A DNA stretch of 64,000 nucleotides from positions 40,521-104,520 of the forward strand of contig NZ_FNGS01000005.1 of NCBI RefSeq assembly GCF_900103285.1, in the 5' to 3' direction. Origin of the DNA: Siphonobacter aquaeclarae (GTDB lineage Bacteria; Bacteroidota; Bacteroidia; Cytophagales; Spirosomataceae). Numbering within the stretch: the first letter of the stretch is position 1; each line of letters begins with the position of its first letter. A program made the position numbers and the translations under genes. Of the stretch, positions 8,901-17,249 are shown piece after piece. The notes under the pieces are model-generated. The model was not told where the DNA came from, did no database searches, and saw only the letters and a list, made by a program, of their open reading frames with translations.

Positions 8901-9434
8901 ATCGGAAACGCCGTCGGCAACAACCCGACGCTCAACTATGGCCTTAATTTCCAGCTGGCCTGGAAAGGGATCGACTTCACAGCCGATTTCTCGGGTGGCG
9001 CGGGCTATTCCTACATGCGGAACTGGGAAATGCGCTGGGCCTACCAGAACGGTGGCGCACTGTTGCGGGATTTTTACGACGACCGCTGGCACCGCGAAGA
9101 TCCCTTCAACCTCAACAGCCCCTGGATTGCAGGAAAATACCCGGCGCTGCGCTTCAACGACGGCGGCCACAGCAACAATAACAAGGACTCTGATTTCTGG
9201 CTGACAAACGTGCGGTACCTCCGCCTCCGTACCCTCGAAATCGGCTATTCGCTGCCGAAGGCGCTGCTGGAACGGGTGAAGGTGAAACGCGCACGGATCT
9301 ACTTCAATACCTATAACCTGTTTTCGATTGACAACCTCCGGAAGGTGGGCATCGACCCGGAAATCTCCGAAGGAAACGGCCTCGCGTATCCGCAGAACAA
9401 GTTTGTCAATGTCGGTGTCAACCTGTCGCTCTAA
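5934..9434 (+). CDS. SusC/RagA TonB-linked outer-membrane transporter with STN domain
   Basis: An 1166-residue beta-barrel transporter. In order: signal peptide (about 1-22), STN (secretin/TonB N-terminal) domain at about 35-112, carboxypeptidase-regulatory-like beta-sandwich at about 153-228 (IRGTVKDGATGEPLPGANLQ), the hallmark NEVVVVGYGEQKRESITGAI opening the plug at about 233-345, then a 22-strand barrel typical of SusC. The STN domain is present only in SusC proteins that signal to a FecR anti-sigma factor, matching the two genes upstream. It should import oligosaccharides across the outer membrane using TonB energy, with the SusD lipoprotein encoded 5 bp downstream as its lid. An EF-hand-like stretch (DTNKDGVIDDRDV) lies in the C-terminal third, as in other SusC proteins. 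Confidence 0.96.
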   Translation: MKHTLLLWVSAGLAFGYQAGPAQTFARAERTVQHSEYAPLTHRSLREVLKQVKSEYGVHILFENRTVDHLSVPAGSIRMTAPVEVVLENLLRPFGLTFRKIKDRSYIIVGEAKNPRTIAGLPRPALVTLPSIASDAPAGTPSVTTIQLSPKDVPIRGTVKDGATGEPLPGANLQVKGTTRGATTDGTGSFRIDVPDREAVLIVSSVGFETREILVGSQSILEINLKQIDKALNEVVVVGYGEQKRESITGAISSISSKDLDKIHGGATVSSGLAGKIPGVSFRMTDGRPGASANIQIRNMGNPLYVVDGIQKDAGQFNNISPNDIESITVLKDASAAIYGVRAANGVIVVKTKRGRTGSQNTINVDAYTGFQNWTRFPRTTNAYEWMLGKADAEMNQYGRTDITPAELAKWKQGTEYGYRSFDWYDFIVKKNSPQYNVNLSATGGSDKINYYISATHLFQNSVLGREFIFKRTNIQSNVDAQITNSLKVGVQINGRIETRDNPGVPGVDDYWAPRFALFRNRPTERPFANDNPNYLNDIGHNDTNWGLLNKKKSGYWTEDWRVLQANFTGEYTFPVKGLTARGVYSYYIADRLMNGHEYTYDAFTYYPDTQEYKRTGGSTNPWRERGTRKVLENVLQGQLNYNNTFGKHGIGATFVAERISRREIDVWVHSVPQTNELPLLQFADMDTYNDTDVQTARAGYIGRFNYNYDNKYFLELAGRRDASYKFAPSKRWGFFPSVSAGWRITEEPFAREILGAGTVLTNLKLRGSYGALGDDDVGIGDFDYVSGYSYGSSTVVMDGQVIKGSRDRGVPITNITWFTSKILDIGADFSLLNGKVNGSVDYFNRRRSGLRGRKYDVLVPSELGYSLPDENVNSDSQIGGEGSLSYTGKAHDVTYSIGGNLSFSRRKFLSSYKPRWNNSLDHYRNSGEQRWNDVFWGYHVTGQFQSQQQINEYGVNVDGQGNKTLLPGDLIYEDTNKDGVIDDRDVRPIGNAVGNNPTLNYGLNFQLAWKGIDFTADFSGGAGYSYMRNWEMRWAYQNGGALLRDFYDDRWHREDPFNLNSPWIAGKYPALRFNDGGHSNNNKDSDFWLTNVRYLRLRTLEIGYSLPKALLERVKVKRARIYFNTYNLFSIDNLRKVGIDPEISEGNGLAYPQNKFVNVGVNLSL

Positions 9435-9439
9435 CCGAA

Positions 9440-11302
9440 ATGAAAAAGATATTCCTACTGGGTTCTTTCCTGCTGGTATTGGCGGGGTGCAACGATGAAA
9501 AGTTCCTCGACAAGGAGCCAACCAATATTCTGAATGACGCACAGGTATGGCAAAGCCCGACGCTCGTACTGACGGTACTGGCTGACCTGTACGACCGGTA
9601 CCCCGACCTGCAATCCGTTGAGAAATGGGCCGAGTATGCCAATTTCGACGAAGCCTTCGCCTCTGCGGCCAGTGAGTACTGGCGGAGCCGTAATTCCGAG
9701 TATCCGTACGACTGGTGGAACTACTGGGATTATGGTCTTCTCCGGGAACTCAACCTCTTCATTCAGAAGTGCGAGGCTTCCAAGCTGACCGAAAAAAGCC
9801 TGTTTCTGGCGGAAGCCCGCTACCTCCGGGCATCGGTGTACTTCGAGCTGGTGAAGCGAATGGGAGGGGTACCCCTTATTCTGGAGCCGATGGAGTATAA
9901 CTTCAGCGGCGACCCGACCTACCTGCAGCATGCCCGGGCGAAAGAGTCCGAGATCTATGATTTCGTGATTGCGGAGATGGAAGCAATCAAGGCGGATTTA
10001 CCGGCGGCGGCCTCCACCAAATCAAGGGCGACGAAGGGCCTCGCCCTTGCTACGGAGGCCCGGGCGGCACTGTACGCGGCCTCTATCGCAAAGTATGGCG
10101 TCAATACACCGGAAGTATCCCTGCCGGGTGGAGAAATTGGTATTCCGGCAGCGCTGGCTGCCGGTTATTACCAGAAAGCGCTGAAAGCGGCGGAAGAGCT
10201 GATCGCCGGCGGCCAGTATGCGTTGTACCTGAAGAAACCGACGGATTTGCAGGACAACTTCGCCAGCCTGTTTACCGACAAATCGAATAATCCGGAAGTT
10301 ATTTTCGTGAAGGATTTCAAGCTGAAAAGTGGGAAAATCCAGGGCTGGACCCTTAACAACCAGCCCCGCAGCAGCGCCGAAGAGCAGCAGGGGGGACGTA
10401 TCAATCCCTCGCTCAACCTGGTGCAGTCGTTCGAAAAGCTCGACAATACCTTCGAACCTTTCGCTACGAAAGATGCCGGCGGGAACTACCTCTATTTCAA
10501 CAATCCCCTTGACCTCTTTGCCAACCGCGATGCCCGTCTTGGCGGTACCGTGATTCTCCCCGGCAGCCAGTTTAAAGCCAAAACGCTTGACATCTGGGCC
10601 GGGTATATGCTGGCCGATGGCAGTATCATCACCGGCGACAATTTCGGCGCCCGGAAAGTACTTCCCGGAAAAACGACCGATGATCAGGTAGTAGGCTTTG
10701 ACGGACCGATCGACGGCCTCGAATACAGCGCCCAAACCGGTTTTTATGTCCGGAAATTCATGGACCCGGCAGTAGGTTCGGGTCAGATCGGTACCCAGAG
10801 TGATGTCTGGTGGGTGCGGTATCGGTATGCAGAAGTACTGCTGAATGCGGCTGAGGCTGCTTTTGAGCTGGGAGATAAAGCAAAAGCGGCGGGGTATCTC
10901 AACCCGGTACGCCGCCGGGCAGGTTTTCAGACGGACCTGGTGGCAGCGGATATCACGTTCGACCGCCTCGTGCATGAGCGGAAGGTAGAGTTGGCCTTTG
11001 AAGGCCATCTGTTGTGGGATATGAAACGCTGGCGGCTGGCGCATGTGGTCTGGAATGGCGCGTCGACTCCGCTGACTACGCAGCCGGGAAAAGCCACCGA
11101 AACAAGTACCCGCATGTTTGGCCTGTGGCCGTACAAGGTGTATGCGCCCGGCGCGGCGACCAATGGCAGATGGGTATTCCGGCAGATTATCCCGGCCAAC
11201 GTCACCAATCCGCACCGTTTCCGCCTCGGCAATTACTACTCCCTCATCAGCGAAGAGATCCGGAACAATAACCCCAAAATCGTCAAAAACCCGAACCAAT
11301 GA
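9440..11302 (+). CDS. SusD/RagB surface glycan-binding lipoprotein
   Basis: A 620-residue lipoprotein with lipobox LVLAGC (lipidated Cys17) followed by NDEKFLDKEPTN, the typical SusD start. The N-terminal SusD-like domain holds TPR-type helices (AEARYLRASVYFELVKRMGG), and the C-terminal RagB/SusD domain contains RYAEVLLNAAEAAFELGD and the usual VHERKVELAFEGHLLWDMKRW. It caps the SusC channel at the cell surface and binds the incoming oligosaccharide. It starts 5 bp after susC and overlaps the next gene by four bases, so expression is coupled. At 620 residues it is longer than the archetype of about 550, but this is common for hemicellulose loci. Confidence 0.95.
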   Translation: MKKIFLLGSFLLVLAGCNDEKFLDKEPTNILNDAQVWQSPTLVLTVLADLYDRYPDLQSVEKWAEYANFDEAFASAASEYWRSRNSEYPYDWWNYWDYGLLRELNLFIQKCEASKLTEKSLFLAEARYLRASVYFELVKRMGGVPLILEPMEYNFSGDPTYLQHARAKESEIYDFVIAEMEAIKADLPAAASTKSRATKGLALATEARAALYAASIAKYGVNTPEVSLPGGEIGIPAALAAGYYQKALKAAEELIAGGQYALYLKKPTDLQDNFASLFTDKSNNPEVIFVKDFKLKSGKIQGWTLNNQPRSSAEEQQGGRINPSLNLVQSFEKLDNTFEPFATKDAGGNYLYFNNPLDLFANRDARLGGTVILPGSQFKAKTLDIWAGYMLADGSIITGDNFGARKVLPGKTTDDQVVGFDGPIDGLEYSAQTGFYVRKFMDPAVGSGQIGTQSDVWWVRYRYAEVLLNAAEAAFELGDKAKAAGYLNPVRRRAGFQTDLVAADITFDRLVHERKVELAFEGHLLWDMKRWRLAHVVWNGASTPLTTQPGKATETSTRMFGLWPYKVYAPGAATNGRWVFRQIIPANVTNPHRFRLGNYYSLISEEIRNNNPKIVKNPNQ

Positions 11303-12003
11303 TGAAACAGACCTATCTATCTGCCTGTTTCCTGGGGCTAGCGGCCCTGGTATCCGGCTGTAAATTCGATAATTACGCGGCTCCGTCGTCCGAATTCCGC
11401 GGTCGCATCGTCTACAAGGGAGAGCCGATCGGGGTAGAATACAACAACGTGAATTTCGAGCTATGGGAACCGGGTTGGGGGAAGAGCGGCGCCATCAACG
11501 TAGCGGTGAATCAGGACGGCAGCTTTTCGTCTGTTTTATTTGACGGAACCTATAAGCTTGTTATTCCCCCGTATCAGGGACCGTTCAAATCCCTGAAAAA
11601 TACAGAAACCCAATCGGATACCATTCCACTGGCCATGCGCGGCAGCCGTACCCTCGATCTGGAAGTGCTACCTTATTACATGATCCGTAATGCGAAATTT
11701 TCAGGAGGAGAGGGGAAGGTAGGAGCGACGTGCGCCCTGGAAAAGATCATCACCGACGCGTCGGGTAAGGCCATCGAACGGGTATCGTTGTACGTCAGCA
11801 AGACGGCTTTTGTCGATACCCGAACGAGTGTCGCCTCGCAAACGATCGAGGGAAAAGATCTGAAGGACCCGTCGGCAGTGCAGTTGCAGGTGACAATACC
11901 GGCTCTGACGCCTTCGCAGAATTACGTCTTCGCCCGGATCGGCGTGAAAGTCGCCGGTGTGGAAGACCTGCTCTTATCGCCGATTGAGAAAATAACCTAC
12001 TGA
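11299..12003 (+). CDS. DUF3823 lipoprotein, likely surface glycan-binding protein
   Basis: A 234-residue lipoprotein with lipobox ALVSGC (Cys21). Two beta-sandwich halves are suggested: an N-terminal DUF3823 domain (FRGRIVYKGEPIGVEYNNVN, resembling a carboxypeptidase-regulatory fold) and a C-terminal part (YMIRNAKFSGGEGKV onward) matching the second DUF3823 domain. This family is usually encoded immediately after SusC/SusD and is thought to sit at the cell surface, possibly aiding glycan capture; its function is not established here. The start ATG at 11299 overlaps the susD stop (ATGA), and a second in-frame ATG at 11302 is equally possible. A strong terminator follows at 12022, so it closes the sigma-FecR-SusCD operon. 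Confidence 0.85.
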   Translation: MMKQTYLSACFLGLAALVSGCKFDNYAAPSSEFRGRIVYKGEPIGVEYNNVNFELWEPGWGKSGAINVAVNQDGSFSSVLFDGTYKLVIPPYQGPFKSLKNTETQSDTIPLAMRGSRTLDLEVLPYYMIRNAKFSGGEGKVGATCALEKIITDASGKAIERVSLYVSKTAFVDTRTSVASQTIEGKDLKDPSAVQLQVTIPALTPSQNYVFARIGVKVAGVEDLLLSPIEKITY

Positions 12004-12021
12004 TCCAATCCATGCTGCGCC

Positions 12022-12055
12022 CGGCGGAGCGGCGACCGGCTGTTCCGCCGTTTTT
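12022..12055 (+). terminator. Intrinsic terminator after the susCD operon
   Basis: Stem CGGCGGA (12022-12028) pairs with TCCGCCG (12044-12050), followed by TTTTTCTTCT. It lies 19 bp after the DUF3823 stop and separates the transporter operon from the GH43 gene, which has its own promoter. Confidence 0.75.
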
Positions 12056-12154
12056 CTTCTCATTAATCGGATACATGAATTTGCAAGCCCGTCGTCGGAA
12101 AAAAGGAAAGCCGGCAGGGGCGCGGCGACGTCGTCCGGGAGCGTACCCGCCAGG

Positions 12155-12189
12155 TTTGCGTCGAATATAATCGGGATGGAGTAGCTTTG
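12155..12189 (+). promoter_or_regulatory. Bacteroidota-type promoter for the GH43 gene
   Basis: TTTG at 12155-12158 and TAGCTTTG at 12182-12189 match the -33 TTTG and -7 TAnnTTTG boxes of the major Bacteroidota sigma factor. The spacing is 23 bp, slightly longer than the usual 19-21. The start codon of the GH43 gene follows 29 bp downstream, so this gene can be transcribed independently of the sigma-controlled operon. Confidence 0.5.
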
Positions 12190-12218
12190 CACGGCACACT
12201 TTATCCCTCTTCACTCAC

Positions 12219-13187
12219 ATGAAAAAAGTTTTGTTGCTGTTGCTTTGTGGCGGACTGGCCGGTACTTCCCTTGCTCAGAAAAAATCAGGGAACCCTGTTT
12301 TCCCCGGTTGGTATGCCGATCCGGAGGGTGTTATCTTCCAAAAGAAATACTGGATTTTTCCGACGTACTCGGCGCCGTATAATCAGCAGATACGGATGGA
12401 TGCGTTTTCGTCGCCTGACCTGGTCAACTGGACGAAGCACGAACGCATCATTGATACCTCTGCCGTGAAATGGGCGAAACGGGCGATGTGGGCGCCGGCT
12501 GTCGTTGAGAAAAAAGGAAAATATTACCTCTTTTTCGGGGCGAATGACATTCAGAATGACAACGAGGCGGGCGGTATCGGCGTGGCGGTAGCGGGTAAAC
12601 CGGAAGGACCATACAAAGACCTTATCGGCAAGCCTCTGGTTGACAAAATCCGGAACGGCGCGCAGCCCATCGATCAGTATGTTTTTCAGGACAAAGACGG
12701 AAAATACTACCTGATTTACGGCGGCTGGCGGCACTGCAACATCGCCCGGCTGAGCGACGACTTCACGACGCTCATCCCGTTTGAGGACGGATCGACATTC
12801 AAAGAGATTACTCCTCAGAACTACGTCGAAGGACCGATTATGTTTATCCGGAACGGAAAATATTACTTCATGTGGTCGGAAGGCGGCTGGACGGGGCCGA
12901 ACTACTCCGTGGCTTATGCCGTGGCGGATTCGCCTTTTGGGCCGTTTGAACGCGTGGGCAAAATTCTCCAGCAGGATGCGAAGGTAGCAACCGGCGCCGG
13001 GCACCATTCGGTGATCCAGGTCCCGGGGAAAGATGAATGGTACATCATTTATCACCGCCGCCCGCTTGGCGAAACCGACGCGAACCACCGCGTTACCTGC
13101 ATCGACCGCATGTATTTCGACGAAAATGGCAAGATCAAGCCCGTTCAGATTACGTTTGAAGGGGTGGAGGCGAGGCCGTTGAAGTGA
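12219..13187 (+). CDS. Secreted GH43 glycosidase (arabinofuranosidase/xylosidase type)
   Basis: A 322-residue single-domain five-bladed beta-propeller enzyme with signal peptide (cleavage near LAQ, residue 20). The three catalytic acids of GH43 are identifiable: general base Asp34 in WYADPEG, pKa-modulating Asp152 in QPIDQYVF, and general acid Glu204 in YVEGPIMF. GH43 enzymes invert arabinofuranosyl or xylosyl linkages, so it probably removes arabinose or xylose from the oligosaccharides handled by the neighbouring SusCD system. No carbohydrate-binding module is fused. It has its own promoter-like element and is followed by a 489-bp repeat-rich gap, so it may be monocistronic. Confidence 0.9.
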   Translation: MKKVLLLLLCGGLAGTSLAQKKSGNPVFPGWYADPEGVIFQKKYWIFPTYSAPYNQQIRMDAFSSPDLVNWTKHERIIDTSAVKWAKRAMWAPAVVEKKGKYYLFFGANDIQNDNEAGGIGVAVAGKPEGPYKDLIGKPLVDKIRNGAQPIDQYVFQDKDGKYYLIYGGWRHCNIARLSDDFTTLIPFEDGSTFKEITPQNYVEGPIMFIRNGKYYFMWSEGGWTGPNYSVAYAVADSPFGPFERVGKILQQDAKVATGAGHHSVIQVPGKDEWYIIYHRRPLGETDANHRVTCIDRMYFDENGKIKPVQITFEGVEARPLK

Positions 13188-13200
13188 GGGGCGGGGGGAG

Positions 13201-13605
13201 TTTAGAGTTTACGGTTTTCAGTTTTCTGTTTTCAGTTTGCTGTTGCCAAACCCCTTCGCCCGCCGTGCGTAGCTCCACTACGGTAGCATGCGCTACGCAC
13301 TTTTTAATCAGTAGGCTGCGCCTGCTTGTTTCGTCTCCTGATTCATTAACCTTTGACGGTCGTTATTGAGATAATAGTGCCCGGGAGGGGTGTTTGAAAA
13401 CCGGCAGGCACAGCCTACCAATTAAAAGGTACGTAGCGGATGCTACGTACGGCGGGCTACCGGGTTCGGTCATAGTACATTCGTTTCTCAGTTGAAGCTA
13501 CTCAAGGCGGGCAACCTGGTTGGGTAGCAGCCCAACTGAAAACAGTAAACAGAAAACAGAAAACAGAAAACTGAAGACCGAAAACTGTAAACCGAAAACT
13601 TCTAA
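13201..13605. repeat. Nested palindromic intergenic element with GTTTTCN heptad arms
   Basis: The 489-bp gap between the GH43 and DUF4965 genes holds no credible ORF. Outer arms are heptad arrays: GTTTTCA, GTTTTCT, GTTTTCA, GTTTGCT from 13214, and the complementary AGAAAAC-type array of nine in-phase heptads at 13537-13599. Inside them is an imperfect inverted repeat of about 55-70 bp: 13258-13326 (GCCCGCCGTGCGTAGC ... GTAGGCTGCGCCTGC) against 13401-13457 (its reverse complement with small gaps). The whole unit looks like a large cruciform or a MITE-like element without coding capacity. Confidence 0.8.
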
Positions 13606-13676
13606 ACCCCCAACATTGAGTTAAAACCCCTCTATCCCTACTATATCAGGTAAGTATCGCTTATTCCGAAGAACCT

Positions 13677-16091
13677 ATGAAAAAATGCTTCCTTCTGCTG
13701 GCTGCCGTCAGCGGGATGGCTCAGGCCCAGGATTTCCGGGCGCCGTCCTATCCGCTCGTTACTCACGACCCCTACTTCAGTATCTGGTCGGCTTCCAACG
13801 AGCTGAACCAATCCACCACCCGTCACTGGACCGGCGCCGAACAGTCGCTGCTGGGCGTGCTTTCGGTCGACGGTACCCGCTACCGCTTCCTCGGACACGA
13901 AAGCAAGAGCTACCAGGCTATCCTGCCGACGTCTGACGAGACCGACCACCAGGTTCGCTACACCGAGACCGAACCGGCCGCAGGCTGGAATACTGCTGGC
14001 TTCAGCGATGCTTCCTGGAAGTCAGGAAAGGCGCCGTTTACCGACAACGCCTCTGCCGGCGGCACCCTCTGGAAGAGTCACGATCTCTGGACCCGACGGA
14101 CGTTTGACCTGGCCAGTATACCGACTGAGCCGGTCTTCCTCAAAATCAATCACGACGATAACATCGAGGTATACCTCAACGGGGAGAAGATTTACAGCCA
14201 CATCGGTTGGTTGCACAAATTCATCTACGTACCCGTCAAATCCGGCCTGAAAGCCGGGAAGAACGTCCTGGCCATCCACATCGCCAATACGGCAGGCGGA
14301 GCGGGGCTTGACGCCGGACTATCCATCGAAAAAGCGCCGGCGAAGGACCAGGCGCTCCAGGTGGCGACACAGAAAAGCGTCAGCATTTCTGCTACCCAAA
14401 CGCGGTATGCGTTTACCTGCGGGAAAGTGGATCTGACGCTGACGTTTGCTTCTCCCTTGATTATGAGCGATTTGAAGTTGCTGTCGCGGCCGGTATCCTA
14501 CGTTTCGTATGAAGTGGCGGCGAACGACGGCGGCTCGCACAATGTACAGTTCTATTTGGGGGCGTCGACCGACGTGGCCGTGAATACAGCCGCACAGGAG
14601 GTATCGGTCACGCCGGAGTCCATCGACGGTCTGACTGTCCTGAAAGCCGGTTCCGTTGCGCAGCCGATTCTGAAAAAGAAGGGAGACGACCTGCGTATTG
14701 ACTGGGGTTATTTCTACGTCGCCGCGCCGAAAAAGGACAACGCTATGCAGTATACCACCGCCGCACCGGCGTTCAAGCCGGTTCGGTCGATGCTGCAGCA
14801 AGGCAAGCACCTGACCCTGAATACGCTGGTGCCGCTGGGCAAGGTAGGTTCCGAGCCGAAAAAGCAGTTCCTGATGCTCGCATACGACGATATCGAGGCG
14901 ATCGATTACTTCGGCCAGCACCTGAAAGCCTGGTGGAAACTGGATGGTACCACGATTCAGCAGGCACTGACGGCTGCCGCTGCCGACTATGCGTCGGTGC
15001 TGGAAAAATGCGCCGCGACCGACCGCCAGGTACGGGAAGACGCCCTCAAGGCCGGCGGCGAAGAGTATGCCCGCCTGTGTGAGCTCGCATACCGTCAGAG
15101 CATCGCCGCGCACAAATTGGTCAAAAGTCCGCAGGGAGATATCCTGTTTCTGTCGAAAGAAAACTTCAGCAATGGCTGTATCAATACGGTGGATGTCACC
15201 TATCCGTCGGCGCCTCAGTACCTGCTCTACAACCCGGACCTGCTCAAGGGGATGTTGAATGGCATCTTTTATTACAGTGAAAGTGGTAAATGGACGAAAC
15301 CTTTTGCCGCGCACGACCTTGGTACGTATCCGCTGGCGACGGGCCAGGTATACGGAGAAGATATGCCGGTGGAAGAATCCGGTAACATGCTGATTCTGAC
15401 CGCCGCCATCGTCAAGGCCGAAGGAAAGCCGGATTACGCCCGTACCCATTGGAAAACCCTGACTACCTGGGCGGAATACCTGTTGAAAGACGGTTTCGAC
15501 CCGGCTAACCAGTTGTGTACGGACGATTTTGCCGGTCACCTGGCGCGCAATGCGAACCTTTCCGTCAAGGCAATCGTCGGGCTGGGCTGCTATGCGCAAA
15601 TGGCTGAGCAACTCGGTCAGAAGGACGTAGCCGTTCGTTTCCGCAAGAGTACCGAAGAAATGGTGCAAAAGTGGATGCAACTCGCAGACGACGGCGACCA
15701 CTACGCCCTTACGTTTGACAGGAAGGGTTCCTGGAGCCAGAAGTACAACCTGGTGTGGGATAAGGTCCTGGGTCTGAAGCTCTTTCCGCAGTCGGTGTAT
15801 GACAAGGAAATCCGCTATTACCTGACCCGCCAGCAGCCGTTTGGCCTGCCGCTCGACAGCCGGAAGACCTATACCAAGTCAGACTGGATTATCTGGACGG
15901 CAACGCTGGCCAGCCAGCCTGCTGATTTCAAGGCGCTTATATTGCCCGTGCTAAAGTATGCAAACGAAACTTCTTCGCGCGTGCCCATGAGCGACTGGTA
16001 CGAAACCACCAACGGCAAGATGGTCGGTTTCCAGGCGCGCAGCGTCGTGGGCGGGTACTTTATGAAGGTGCTGGATAGTAAGACGAACTGA
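13677..16091 (+). CDS. Secreted glutaminase-like protein of the DUF4964/DUF5127/DUF4965/DUF1793 family
   Basis: An 804-residue protein with a short signal peptide (cleavage after AQA, near residue 17). The order matches the GtaA-like family: an N-terminal DUF4964 segment (FRAPSYPLVTHDPYFSIWSA), a jelly-roll insertion (about 95-225, carrying HDNIEVYLNGEKIYSHIGWL), DUF5127, and the C-terminal alpha/alpha barrel DUF4965/DUF1793 (NTVDVTYPSAPQYLLYNPDL; YAMKW-like region LVWDKVLGLKLFP). Fungal relatives are called glutaminase A, but in Bacteroidota the family is frequent in polysaccharide loci and its true activity may be glycosidic. It lies between two GH43 genes on the same strand, supporting a role in glycan breakdown. 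Function is uncertain; family membership is fairly secure. Confidence 0.82.
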   Translation: MKKCFLLLAAVSGMAQAQDFRAPSYPLVTHDPYFSIWSASNELNQSTTRHWTGAEQSLLGVLSVDGTRYRFLGHESKSYQAILPTSDETDHQVRYTETEPAAGWNTAGFSDASWKSGKAPFTDNASAGGTLWKSHDLWTRRTFDLASIPTEPVFLKINHDDNIEVYLNGEKIYSHIGWLHKFIYVPVKSGLKAGKNVLAIHIANTAGGAGLDAGLSIEKAPAKDQALQVATQKSVSISATQTRYAFTCGKVDLTLTFASPLIMSDLKLLSRPVSYVSYEVAANDGGSHNVQFYLGASTDVAVNTAAQEVSVTPESIDGLTVLKAGSVAQPILKKKGDDLRIDWGYFYVAAPKKDNAMQYTTAAPAFKPVRSMLQQGKHLTLNTLVPLGKVGSEPKKQFLMLAYDDIEAIDYFGQHLKAWWKLDGTTIQQALTAAAADYASVLEKCAATDRQVREDALKAGGEEYARLCELAYRQSIAAHKLVKSPQGDILFLSKENFSNGCINTVDVTYPSAPQYLLYNPDLLKGMLNGIFYYSESGKWTKPFAAHDLGTYPLATGQVYGEDMPVEESGNMLILTAAIVKAEGKPDYARTHWKTLTTWAEYLLKDGFDPANQLCTDDFAGHLARNANLSVKAIVGLGCYAQMAEQLGQKDVAVRFRKSTEEMVQKWMQLADDGDHYALTFDRKGSWSQKYNLVWDKVLGLKLFPQSVYDKEIRYYLTRQQPFGLPLDSRKTYTKSDWIIWTATLASQPADFKALILPVLKYANETSSRVPMSDWYETTNGKMVGFQARSVVGGYFMKVLDSKTN

Positions 16092-16100
16092 GTGTGCAGG

Positions 16101-16170
16101 GGGCAGAGGGCATGGGGCATGGAGCTAAGGGCACAGGGTCGCCTACCCCATGCCCTTTGCTCCATGCCCC
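16101..16170. repeat. GGGCATN heptad array folding into an imperfect stem-loop
   Basis: Five in-phase heptads (GGGCAGA, GGGCATG, GGGCATG, GAGCTAA, GGGCACA, 16101-16135) precede their near-complement; 16114-16137 pairs with 16147-16170 with about three mismatches and a nine-base loop. It lies 10 bp after the DUF4965 stop and 42 bp before the next GH43 start. The heptad is the same as in the stem at 814-880. Confidence 0.8.
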
Positions 16171-16211
16171 CTGCCCTCGAAATAGAAACATACACTTCTA
16201 AACCTTGAAAT

Positions 16212-17249
16212 ATGCTGTTCCGAATGTTGTCGCTACTGCTATTGAGCAGTGTCAGTTTCGCGCAGACGTTTACCAATCCGCTGCTGCCGTCGGGACCGGA
16301 TCCCTGGAGTACGTATGTGGATGGCTACTACTATTACATGCATACGACCGGGAATTCCCTCAAGCTCTGGAAAACCCGGTCGCTGACGGAGCTGCCTAAA
16401 GCGGAAACCAAAGTCATCTGGACGCCGCCGGCCGGCGGTCCGCATTCCAAAGACATCTGGGCGCCGGAGATTCACCGGATCGACGGAAAATGGTATGTAT
16501 ACTTCACGGCGGGTGACGGCAAATCAGGTGACAACCGTCGCCTGTGGGTCCTCGAAAATGCTTCCGCTGATCCGCTTCAGGGTTCCTGGGAAATGAAAGG
16601 GCAGTTGACCGACGCCTCCAATCAGTGGGCAATCGACGGGTCCGTTTTCGAGCACCGCGGAAAATACTACCTGATCTGGTCGGGATGGGAGAAGAAAGTT
16701 TCGACCGATGAAACACAAAATATCTACATCGCGCGATTGAAGAATCCGTGGACTGTCGAAACGGAACGTACACTGCTGTCACGACCTGAACTACCCTGGG
16801 AACGAAACTGGAGCAATACCGCCGGATGGAAACCCAAAATTCCCGTCCTCGTCAACGAAGGACCACAGTTTCTCGCGCATGGAAAGAAGCTCTTCATCGT
16901 CTATTCCGCCAGCGCGTGCTGGACGAACACCTATGCCCTGGGTATGTTATCGGCCAAAGACGACGCGGATCTTTTAAAAGCGTCTTCCTGGACAAAAAGC
17001 CAGGAACCCGTTTTTCAGCAATCCGCTGAGAACCAGGTATTCGGTACTGGCCACAACTCCTTTTTCAAATCTCCCGACGGAAAAGAAGACTGGATTTTGT
17101 ACCACGCCAATTCCGCGTCGGATCAGGGTTGCGGAGGTACCCGCTCACCACGCGCGCAGAAGATTACCTGGAACAAAGACGGGACGCCTTCCTTTGGCAA
17201 ACCTATTCCTTCGGGCCAGGCGATACCCCTGCCTTCCGGCACACGGTAG
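16212..17249 (+). CDS. Secreted GH43 glycosidase, second copy
   Basis: A 345-residue enzyme with signal peptide ending near SFAQ (residue 18). The catalytic triad is Asp30 in SGPDPWS, Asp142 in WAIDGSVF and Glu216 in VNEGPQF. It is only distantly similar to the GH43 at 12219 and contains the extended KDIWAPEIHRIDGKWYVYF blade typical of the subfamilies annotated as alpha-L-arabinofuranosidases, so the two enzymes probably remove different side groups. It is the last gene of the plus-strand locus. Its TAG stop directly abuts (no gap) the stop codon of a convergent membrane-protein gene, so no separate terminator is visible. Confidence 0.9.
   Translation: MLFRMLSLLLLSSVSFAQTFTNPLLPSGPDPWSTYVDGYYYYMHTTGNSLKLWKTRSLTELPKAETKVIWTPPAGGPHSKDIWAPEIHRIDGKWYVYFTAGDGKSGDNRRLWVLENASADPLQGSWEMKGQLTDASNQWAIDGSVFEHRGKYYLIWSGWEKKVSTDETQNIYIARLKNPWTVETERTLLSRPELPWERNWSNTAGWKPKIPVLVNEGPQFLAHGKKLFIVYSASACWTNTYALGMLSAKDDADLLKASSWTKSQEPVFQQSAENQVFGTGHNSFFKSPDGKEDWILYHANSASDQGCGGTRSPRAQKITWNKDGTPSFGKPIPSGQAIPLPSGTR

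Noticed and set aside
13188..13676. Insertion sequence remnant with a transposase
   Set aside because: No frame in the interval shows transposase motifs; only non-coding inverted and tandem repeats are present.
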